Assembly (NCBI GenBank): GCA_902761035.1
Contig: CACWIW010000028.1
Coordinates: 65,558 to 105,390 of the forward strand
From: an uncultured bacterium
GTDB lineage: Bacteria; Verrucomicrobiota; Kiritimatiellia; RFP12; UBA1067
DNA: 39,833 nucleotides
Direction: 5' to 3'
This document shows positions 16,028-22,131 of the stretch, one piece after another. Under the pieces are notes generated by a model, which saw only the letters and a program-made list of their open reading frames with translations, did not search any database and was not told the origin of the DNA. Numbering within the stretch: the first letter of the stretch is position 1; the number at the start of each line of letters is the position of its first letter. A program made the translations under genes and the position numbers.

Positions 16028-17434
16028 CTAGCGCAGGTCGGTGATCTTGGCTCCAGGAAGCACTTTGAGCAGGTTGTTTAGCTTGTCGTCGTCGAGTATC
16101 TTCTGCCGCTCCTCCGCGCTTAGCTCCGGTTTCGGCGGAGTTTGAGGCTTTTGCACGGGCGCAGTTTGAGTCGGGGTGGCGGGCGCAACCTGAGTCGGGG
16201 TGGCGGGCGCAGCTTGAGTCGGGGTGGCGGGCCTCTGGCCCGCAGATACGGGCGGCACCACCGGTGCCGCCGCTCCGCCCTGCCCCGCCGCCAACTCCCT
16301 CACGGCCTTCAGCACTTCCTCGATCGACGCCACCGTCGCCACGCGTGCAGCACGCAGTAGCGTCATCTCGATGAGCGTGCGTACGCTCAGCACGTAGCGC
16401 AGCTTGTCCTGCATCTCCGCGAGCTGGTCCGTGACGCGGAATAGACGCGAGGCTGGGCAGAGCTTCGCCTGTTCCTGGAGCACTTTGATCTGGTCCGGCG
16501 TCGCCTCGATGCCTGCTGCGTTGCCGCCGAGCGTCTGGCACACGAGGAGGTTGCGGAAGTGCTGCATCAGCTCGCCTGCGAGGCGGCGCATGTCCTTGCC
16601 CGCCGAGTCGAAGCTCTCCACGGCGCGGAGGATCGCGGCGGCGTCGCCCGTGAGGATGGCGCCGGCGAGGTCTTCCAACGACTTGCGCGAGACGAGGCCG
16701 AACACGCCGAGTGCGTCCTCTTCGGTGATCTTCTCGCCCGTGAATGCGATGAGCTGGTCGAGCGACGAGAGCGCGTCGCGCATGCCGCCCTCCGCGCCGC
16801 GCGCGATGGCGAGAAGGGCGTCCTCGGAGGCGTCGATTCCTTCCTTCTCGCAGATGTAGCGGAGGCGGGCGGCGATCTGGTGCGTCTGGATGCGCCGGAG
16901 GTCGAAGCGCTGGCAGCGTGAGATGATCGTGGCGAGTAGCTTGTCGCCCTCGGTCGTCGCGAAGATGAAGCGCACGTAGGGCGGCGGCTCCTCGAGCGTC
17001 TTGAGGAGGGCGTTCCACGCGGCCGCCGAGAGCATGTGGCATTCGTCGATGATGAAGATCTTGTACTTCGACGAGGCGGGCTTGAACTGGACGCCCTCGA
17101 TGATCGGGCGCACATCCCCGACGCCGTTGTGGGAGGCGGCGTCGAGTTCCGTGACGTCGATGGAACGCCCCTCGGCGATCTGTCGGCAGCTCTCGCACGT
17201 GCCGCAGGGCTCCACGCCGTTCGGGGTGGGACAGTTGATCGCCTTCGCGAAGATACGCGAGAGCGTCGTCTTGCCGATGCCGCGCGAGCCGACGAAGAGA
17301 TAGGCGTTGGCGATGCGCCCGGAGGCGATCGCGTTGCGGAGGGTGCGCGTGACGTGTTCCTGTCCCACGACGTCGTCGAACGTCTTCGGGCGGTATTTCA
17401 GCGGCAGCGCTATGTGGACCTGGTTTTCGCTCAT
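16028..17434 (-). CDS. dnaX: DNA polymerase III tau/gamma subunit
   Basis: 468 residues. AAA+ clamp-loader subunit of the replicative polymerase. The start 'MSENQVHIALPLKYRP' is the family N-terminus; longer frames upstream are not coding. Walker A 'GSRGIGKTT' (49-57), four zinc Cys (68, 77, 80, 83), Walker B 'IIDECH' (128-133), sensor 1 'FIFATTEGDK', and an arginine-finger region 'ISRCQRFD'. The C-terminal extension is short: a Pro/Ala/Thr repeat with an 8-residue period (ATPTQxAP, about 402-430) encoded by 24-bp DNA repeats, then a charged end. No polymerase-binding tau domain of the usual size is visible. Its -10 (TATACT, minus, 17447-17442) lies 7 bases before the ATG, so the mRNA may be leaderless. 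Confidence 0.95.
   Translation of the reverse strand: MSENQVHIALPLKYRPKTFDDVVGQEHVTRTLRNAIASGRIANAYLFVGSRGIGKTTLSRIFAKAINCPTPNGVEPCGTCESCRQIAEGRSIDVTELDAASHNGVGDVRPIIEGVQFKPASSKYKIFIIDECHMLSAAAWNALLKTLEEPPPYVRFIFATTEGDKLLATIISRCQRFDLRRIQTHQIAARLRYICEKEGIDASEDALLAIARGAEGGMRDALSSLDQLIAFTGEKITEEDALGVFGLVSRKSLEDLAGAILTGDAAAILRAVESFDSAGKDMRRLAGELMQHFRNLLVCQTLGGNAAGIEATPDQIKVLQEQAKLCPASRLFRVTDQLAEMQDKLRYVLSVRTLIEMTLLRAARVATVASIEEVLKAVRELAAGQGGAAAPVVPPVSAGQRPATPTQAAPATPTQVAPATPTQTAPVQKPQTPPKPELSAEERQKILDDDKLNNLLKVLPGAKITDLR
16168..16243. repeat. 24-bp repeats plus hairpin inside dnaX
   Basis: GAGTCGGGGTGGCGGGC occurs at 16168, 16192 and 16216, a 24-bp period. The last copy runs into a hairpin, GCGGGCC (16227-16233) with GGCCCGC (16237-16243) around TCT. 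The same TCGGGGTGGCGGGCCTC string occurs in the SWIM gene, read there on the other strand. Confidence 0.8.
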
Positions 17435-17491
17435 GGGCACTAGTATACCATACCCTTGCCGAAACGGGGAGAAGTGTGATATATTATCCGC

Positions 17492-18469
17492 ATGGAAAAA
17501 ATTGCAATTGTCGGTTTCGGCTTCATGGGCCGGTTGCATTACGGGAACTGGAAACGGATTCCCGGCGCTCGCGTCGTCGCGATCTGCGACGCCAATCTCG
17601 CGCAGTTCCGCGAGGTCTCGGACGGGAACATCGCGGGCGTGGACGCCTCCACCGATTTCACGGGCATTGACCTCTACGACGACATGGGGAAGATGCTTGC
17701 GGCGGGTGGATTCGACGTCGTGGACATCACGCTTCCCACGCCGCTCCACCCGGAGGCGACGGTCGCCGCGCTGAAGGCCGGCTGCCACGTGCTCTGCGAG
17801 AAGCCGATGGCGCTTGACGTGGCGTCATGCGACCGGATGCTCGCCGCCGCGAAGCGCGCGGGGCGGACGCTTCTCGTGGGCCACTGCCTCCGCTTCTGGC
17901 CCGAGTACGCGGCGCTCAAGAAGCTGATCGACTCCGGCAAGTACGGCAAGGTTGTGGCGGCGGAGTTCTCCCGCGTCACGCCGCCGCCGGACGGCAAGGG
18001 CACGCACGGCTGGTTCTTCGACGAGAAGAAGTCGGGCGGCTGTCTTCTCGACCTGCACATCCACGATGCGGACATGGTGCGCTTCCTCTTCGGCCCGCCG
18101 AAGGGCACGGATGCCGTGGTACACCGTCGCGCCGGCGGGCTTCTCGACCATGCGCAGGTGCGCTACGCCTACCCCGACAAGGTGGTGACGGCGACCGCCT
18201 CGTGGGCCGTCTCGAAGACGCACGGGTTTGAGGCGTCGTTCCGCGTGGTGCTTGAGGATGCCACGGTCGTGTTCGACGCGAAGCGCGCGGCGCCGTTCAT
18301 GGTCTACCCGCAGAAGGGGAAACCGTATGCGCCGAAGGTTTCCGCGCGTTCGGCCTACGAGGCGGAGCAGCGGTATTTCCTCGACATAGTGCGAGGGCGC
18401 GCCGTCGAGCCTATTCTCACAGCGCGTGACGCACGCGATGCCGTTGCGCTCGTGAAGTCGCTAGTCTGA
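17492..18469 (+). CDS. Gfo/Idh/MocA-family oxidoreductase
   Basis: 325 residues. NAD(P)-dependent oxidoreductase of the glucose-fructose oxidoreductase/inositol dehydrogenase family, cytoplasmic. The Rossmann motif 'GFGFMG' begins at residue 8; 'DITLPTPLHPE', then 'CEKPMAL' with the family Lys, and 'GGCLLDLHIHDAD' with the His/Asp active-site segment. The substrate, probably a sugar or cyclitol derivative, cannot be told. Divergent from dnaX. The -10 TATATT (17480-17485, with TG upstream) is 6 bases before the ATG and there is no ribosome site, so the mRNA is probably leaderless. Confidence 0.88.
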   Translation: MEKIAIVGFGFMGRLHYGNWKRIPGARVVAICDANLAQFREVSDGNIAGVDASTDFTGIDLYDDMGKMLAAGGFDVVDITLPTPLHPEATVAALKAGCHVLCEKPMALDVASCDRMLAAAKRAGRTLLVGHCLRFWPEYAALKKLIDSGKYGKVVAAEFSRVTPPPDGKGTHGWFFDEKKSGGCLLDLHIHDADMVRFLFGPPKGTDAVVHRRAGGLLDHAQVRYAYPDKVVTATASWAVSKTHGFEASFRVVLEDATVVFDAKRAAPFMVYPQKGKPYAPKVSARSAYEAEQRYFLDIVRGRAVEPILTARDARDAVALVKSLV

Positions 18470-18489
18470 ATGGTTTGGGGTGTGGCATT

Positions 18490-19692
18490 ATGCGTTTTCT
18501 TTCCTTGATATTGCTTCTCGCCGTCGGACTCGGCGCAGCATGGGGCGTGTGCCGTTTCGCAACGCCCCGTTACGAGGCCCGGTGCGAATGCGAGGTCGCT
18601 TTCGGACACCAGGCCGAGGGTGGGTTCGAGGAAAACCTCAACACGCGCCTCGAGGTCTGGCGTGCGGAACTGGCCGGAGAGCTTGCGGGCGCGGAAATAG
18701 AGCGCGTGCCGAGGTCGCGTCTCGTGTCGGTGACTGCGCGCGGGGCGAGCGGCGAAGACGTGGCGGCGCGCGCCACCTCTGCCGCGGAGGCGCTTGTCGC
18801 GTACACGGAGAAGGCGAACGCGTCGCGTTTCAGCAAGGCCACTACGCAGATCAGCGCGGAAGTGGAGCGGCTGCGCGAGGCGGACGAGCGCATCACGCAG
18901 AAACTGCTTGCGCTGCGTACGGCCAGCGCGACTGACGCGCAGGCTTCGGAGCGGCGTCTGCTCGAGCAGAGTCTCGCGCAGGCCACCGCCAACATCCTCG
19001 AACAGGAGAAGCGCGTGCGGGAGGCCGAGATGTTGGCGAGCTTCATGGAGGTGGCGCGGACGCGTCCTGGAGACCTTGGCGCTTTTCCGTCGTCGGTGCC
19101 AAAGGAGTCGGAGGTGCGACGCTCCCACGCCGCGTGGTCCGCCGCGCGGAGCCGCCTTGCCAACCTGCGCGCCAAGTACACGGAGGAACATCCTGAGGTG
19201 GAGATTGCGAAGAAGATGCTGGTCTCTACGGCCAAGCAGTTCGCGGACGTGATCGTGGGGGCGTCCGCCGTGGCGGACAGCAACCTGACGGCCGCCCAGA
19301 ACCAGCTGAAGGCGTTTCGCCGCACGGCCAGCGGTCTGCGCGCCGAACTGGAGGGGATGAGTCTCCGCGCGACCGAGGCCAGCGGCGGAATCGAGCGACT
19401 GCAGGAAGAGAAGAGGGTCACGCGCGAGATGTACGAGGAGGCGCTGAAGAAGGAGAACGAGATGCGCGTGGCGGCCGGACAGGATGCGGACCACGTTCGC
19501 GTGGTGCGTGCGGCATCCGTGCCGTCGAAACCCGTATTCCCCGATTCGCGCATCGCATACGCGGTAGGCGGCGGATTGCCGGTGCTGTTGTGGATTCTCT
19601 GGGGGATACTCTGGCCCTCGGCTCCCCGTCACCGCCACCGTCACCACCACCGCAATTTCCATACTGGAAGCACGGACGGCGATTTGGTATAA
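18490..19692 (+). CDS. Wzz/GumC-like inner-membrane protein with coiled coils
   Basis: 400 residues from the ATG at 18490, with GGGGTG upstream; a TTG at 18475 is an alternative. One membrane segment at the N-terminus (about 4-20) and one near the C-terminus ('IAYAVGGGLPVLLWILWGIL'), enclosing a long periplasmic coiled coil (about 115-360). A 'YTEEHPEV' motif and 'AASVPSKPVFPD' before the second segment are hallmarks of polysaccharide chain-length regulators. No tyrosine-kinase domain, export protein or glycosyltransferase is next to it, so its partner is elsewhere. The cytoplasmic tail is rich in His and Arg ('RHRHRHHHRNFH'), which is unusual. The preceding oxidoreductase gene may be co-transcribed (20 bases apart). 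Confidence 0.75.
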   Translation: MRFLSLILLLAVGLGAAWGVCRFATPRYEARCECEVAFGHQAEGGFEENLNTRLEVWRAELAGELAGAEIERVPRSRLVSVTARGASGEDVAARATSAAEALVAYTEKANASRFSKATTQISAEVERLREADERITQKLLALRTASATDAQASERRLLEQSLAQATANILEQEKRVREAEMLASFMEVARTRPGDLGAFPSSVPKESEVRRSHAAWSAARSRLANLRAKYTEEHPEVEIAKKMLVSTAKQFADVIVGASAVADSNLTAAQNQLKAFRRTASGLRAELEGMSLRATEASGGIERLQEEKRVTREMYEEALKKENEMRVAAGQDADHVRVVRAASVPSKPVFPDSRIAYAVGGGLPVLLWILWGILWPSAPRHRHRHHHRNFHTGSTDGDLV

Positions 19693-19693
19693 T
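19685..19693 (+). promoter_or_regulatory. Extended -10 promoter of purC
   Basis: TGGTATAAT, a perfect extended -10, inside the last codons of the Wzz-like gene; no good -35 at 17 bases. The start would be near 19700, and an AAAGGA ribosome site precedes the ATG at 19722. Confidence 0.65.
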
Positions 19694-19721
19694 CTTCCCC
19701 GTATCTGAAAGGATTTGAAAG

Positions 19722-20624
19722 ATGACATACGACAAGAACCATGCGCTTCTCGAAACGCGCATTCCAGGCCTTCCCCCGCCGAAGAGCGGGAAGGTGCGCG
19801 ACGTGTTCGACCTCGGCGACACGCTCCTGATGGTGGTCACGGACCGCATCAGCGCGTTCGACGTGATCCTCCCGTGCGGCGTGCCGGACAAGGGCAAGGT
19901 GCTCAACCAGCTCTCGCTCTTCTGGCTCGACTTCCTCGGCATGAAGAACCATCTCGTGACGGCGGACGTGAACCAGTACCCCGCCGCGCTGCAGGCCGTG
20001 AAGGACGACCTGCGCGGGCGCTCGATGCTCGTGAAGAAGGTGAACATGGTGGAGGTGGAGTGCATCGCGCGCGGCTACCTCACCGGCAGCGGCTGGAAGG
20101 AGTACCAGAAGTCCGGTACGGTCAACGGACAGAAGCTCCGCGAAGGCTACCAGAACGCCTCCAAGCTCGACGAGGTGCTTTTCACGCCCACCACGAAGGC
20201 GGCGATCGGCGACCACGACGAGGCGATCGACTACGCGCAGACGGAGGCGCTCGTGGGCGCGGATACGGCGAAGCTCCTCAAGGACGCCACGATCGGACTC
20301 TACTCGAAGGCGGCGGACTACGCGCTCCAGCACGGCATCATCATAGCGGATACGAAGTTCGAGTTCGGCAAGGACGCGGACGGCTCGCTGATTCTCGCGG
20401 ACGAGGTGCTCACGCCCGACAGTTCCCGCTTCTGGCCGCAGTCTTCCTACGCGGTGGGCGCGAACCCGCCGTCGCTCGACAAGCAGTTCGTGCGTGACTG
20501 GCTTGATTCCATCCACTTCAACCACCAACCTCCGGGGCCTGTGCTTCCGGACGACGTGATCGCGCGTACGCGCGAGATCTACGTGAAGGCATACGAGGAG
20601 CTGAGTGGAAAGAAGCTGGTCTGA
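19722..20624 (+). CDS. purC: Phosphoribosylaminoimidazole-succinocarboxamide synthase
   Basis: 300 residues. ATP-dependent joining of CAIR and aspartate in purine synthesis. Family motifs: 'KSGKVRDVFDLGD', 'TDRISAFDV', 'VECIARGYLTGSGWKEY', 'IADTKFEFG' and 'LADEVLTPDSSRFW'. It is of the longer, roughly 300-residue type also found in yeast and many bacteria. No other pur gene is nearby. The end overlaps the start of the next small gene by 20 bases, so the following genes (DNA-binding protein, ybaB, recR) may be read from the same mRNA. Confidence 0.95.
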   Translation: MTYDKNHALLETRIPGLPPPKSGKVRDVFDLGDTLLMVVTDRISAFDVILPCGVPDKGKVLNQLSLFWLDFLGMKNHLVTADVNQYPAALQAVKDDLRGRSMLVKKVNMVEVECIARGYLTGSGWKEYQKSGTVNGQKLREGYQNASKLDEVLFTPTTKAAIGDHDEAIDYAQTEALVGADTAKLLKDATIGLYSKAADYALQHGIIIADTKFEFGKDADGSLILADEVLTPDSSRFWPQSSYAVGANPPSLDKQFVRDWLDSIHFNHQPPGPVLPDDVIARTREIYVKAYEELSGKKLV

Positions 20625-20964
20625 GGAGGCCCGTGCGACGCTTGACGCCTATCCGTGGAAGAATCCCGCGGACAAGGCACGCGCCGCGCGCGAGGCGGAA
20701 CTCGTGAGTTTCGGCGAGTCCGTGGAGGTCGCGGATCTTCCGCTTGCGGTGCGGCGCTGGGCGGCGAAACGCTCACGGCCGCGTTTCGTCTGGAACGGCG
20801 AAAGCTGGCAGGAGATCCATGCGGCCTTTGAGAAAGCGATTCTGGAGCAGGTGCTCAAACGGGCACGCGGCAACGTCTCGGCAGCCGCGCGTCTGTTGAA
20901 GACGACGCCGAGGGTGATTTCATACAAAGCAAAAAAGAACGGAGTTAGTTATGGGATTCTTTGA
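20605..20964 (+). CDS. Stand-alone Fis-type DNA-binding protein, relic of an NtrC-like activator
   Basis: 119 residues, GTG start with GAGGAG just upstream. Residues about 72-114 form a Fis/HTH_8 helix-turn-helix ('RGNVSAAARLLKTTPRVISYKAKKNGV'). The part before it ('YPWKNP' at 16, 'VEVADLPLAV' at 40-49) aligns with the end of the AAA+ lid of sigma-54 activators, where the pattern is YPWPGN...DLP. Receiver and ATPase parts are absent, so it cannot activate sigma-54 and probably acts as a small DNA-binding regulator or architectural protein. It overlaps purC by 20 bases and ybaB by 14, so the three are likely translated in a coupled way. Confidence 0.75.
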   Translation: MERSWSEEARATLDAYPWKNPADKARAAREAELVSFGESVEVADLPLAVRRWAAKRSRPRFVWNGESWQEIHAAFEKAILEQVLKRARGNVSAAARLLKTTPRVISYKAKKNGVSYGIL

Positions 20965-21268
20965 CGGAATCAAGCAGGCCATGCAGATGCGCAGCGAGGC
21001 TAAGAAGCTTCAGTCCGAGATCGAGAAGATCACGGTGGAGTACTCCAACGGCGGCATCACGGCCACTGCACGCGGCGACATGACGATCACGTCGATCAAG
21101 ATCGCGCCCGAGACGTGGGCCGAAGTCGTTTCCGGCAAGAAGGAGCGCTTCGAGACCATGCTCTTCAACGTCATCAGCGGCGCGCTCAAGAACGTCAAGA
21201 AGGCGACGCAAGAGCAGATGGCGAACATGATGAAGTCCGGCGGGATGTCGGGCCTCTTCGGGCAGTGA
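20951..21268 (+). CDS. ybaB: YbaB/EbfC-family nucleoid-associated protein
   Basis: 105 residues. DNA-binding dimer of the YbaB/EbfC family. An N-terminal helix ('IKQAMQMRSEAKKLQSEIEKI') is followed by a beta-sheet ('GGITATARGDMTITSIKIAPE') and a C-terminal helix with Met/Gly-rich end ('MANMMKSGGMSGLFGQ'). The gene overlaps the Fis-type gene at the start and shares its stop with the recR start (TGATG). The ybaB-recR order is conserved in many bacteria, with dnaX often in front; here dnaX is nearby but in a separate unit. Confidence 0.92.
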   Translation: MGFFDGIKQAMQMRSEAKKLQSEIEKITVEYSNGGITATARGDMTITSIKIAPETWAEVVSGKKERFETMLFNVISGALKNVKKATQEQMANMMKSGGMSGLFGQ

Positions 21269-21879
21269 TGCTCGCGCCGATCGAAAACCTTGTGCGGAAC
21301 CTCGGCCGCCTGCCCGGCCTCGGCCGACGTAGTGCCGGACGCGCCGCGCTTGCGCTCGTGCGCGAGCCGGAGCGTCTGCTTGAGCCGCTTGTCCTCGCCC
21401 TGCGCGACGCGCAGGCGAACGTATGCGCGTGCGCGCGCTGCGGCGCGTTCACGGTGCGCGGCGAGGATCCATGCGCGCTCTGTACGGACGCGACGCGCGA
21501 CGGCGGCGTGGTGTGCGTGGTGGAGGAGGCGGCGGACGTCGTGACGATCGAGTCGTCCGGCGCGTTCCACGGGCGTTACCACGTCCTCGCCGGCAAACTC
21601 TCCCCCGTGCGCCACTGCGGCCCCGACAAACTCCGCATAGCCGAGCTGAAGGACCGCATAGCGCGCGAGGGGTTCGGCGAGGTGCTGCTTGCGCTTTCGA
21701 CGGACATGGAAGGGGACGCGACGGCCGGATATCTGGTGGAGACTCTGCGCGAGTTCCCCTCCGCAAACGCGCCCGTGAAGGTGACGCGTCTCGCCTTCGG
21801 CCTGCCGGCCGATTCTGGCGTCGCGTATTCAGACCCCCTCACGCTGCGGCGCGCAATCGTCCACCGCTGCCCCGCATAA
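21268..21879 (+). CDS. recR: Recombination mediator RecR
   Basis: 203 residues. Works with RecF/RecO in loading RecA at gaps. Features in order: helix-hairpin-helix ('LGRLPGLGRRSAGRAAL', about 10-26), four-Cys zinc finger ('CARCGAFTVRGEDPCALC', about 54-71), and a Toprim domain beginning 'VVCVVEEAADVVTIE' (about 78-93), ending 'GVAYSDPLTLRRAI'. The start is the ATG at 21268, one base overlapping the ybaB stop; other longer frames are not supported. The loop that normally reads 'GLPVGGDLEYADEVTL' is kept in modified form. Confidence 0.95.
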   Translation: MLAPIENLVRNLGRLPGLGRRSAGRAALALVREPERLLEPLVLALRDAQANVCACARCGAFTVRGEDPCALCTDATRDGGVVCVVEEAADVVTIESSGAFHGRYHVLAGKLSPVRHCGPDKLRIAELKDRIAREGFGEVLLALSTDMEGDATAGYLVETLREFPSANAPVKVTRLAFGLPADSGVAYSDPLTLRRAIVHRCPA

Positions 21880-21888
21880 GCATGAAAA

Positions 21889-21915
21889 AACCGCCCGACT
21901 AAGCCTCGGACGGTT
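21889..21915 (-). terminator. Terminator of tRNA-His
   Basis: AACCGCCCGA (21889-21898) pairs with TCGGACGGTT (21906-21915) with one mismatch. Read on the minus strand, the hairpin is followed at once by a T-run, so it ends the tRNA transcript; it is also just after recR. Confidence 0.8.
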
Positions 21916-21923
21916 CAAAAAAA

Positions 21924-22000
21924 TGGGGCAAGAGACGGGGCACGATCCCGCAACCCTCAGATCCACAATCTGATGCTCTACCAATTGAGCTACTCTCGCC
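21924..22000 (-). tRNA. tRNA-His (anticodon GTG)
   Basis: An 8-bp acceptor stem (GGCGAGAG with CTCTTGCC) shows the extra 5' G paired to C73 that identifies tRNA-His. Anticodon loop TTGTGGA gives GTG; D-loop AATTGGTA is normal; CCA is encoded. The T-loop reads ATCGTGC rather than the usual TTCRANN, so the T54-A58 pair is swapped to A54-T58. Confidence 0.92.
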
Positions 22001-22018
22001 ATCGGAAAAACGGCGAAT

Positions 22019-22047
22019 AGTATACCGAATCCCCGCGCATGTTTCAA
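22019..22047 (-). promoter_or_regulatory. Promoter of tRNA-His
   Basis: Minus-strand TTGAAA (22047-22042), 17 bases, TATACT (22024-22019). The start would be about 22012, some 12 bases before the tRNA. Confidence 0.7.
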
Positions 22048-22095
22048 CCGTGAATTTCATTTTATTTTTCCGCAACACTATTTGTCACGCTCCGC

Positions 22096-22130
22096 TTTAC
22101 CCGCGCGGGCGGATATGGTAGAATATCCGC
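22096..22130 (+). promoter_or_regulatory. Promoter and overlapping palindrome of oadA
   Basis: TTTACC (22096-22101), 17 bases, TAGAAT (22119-22124) preceded by TGG. The palindrome GCGGATAT (22109-22116) / ATATCCGC (22123-22130) straddles the -10 and could be an operator. The -10 ends 7 bases before the ATG, predicting a leaderless mRNA. Confidence 0.6.
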
Positions 22131-22131
22131 C

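Noticed and set aside
17435..17788. N-terminal extension of dnaX
   Set aside because: It is antisense to the oxidoreductase gene and the family N-terminus begins at 17434.
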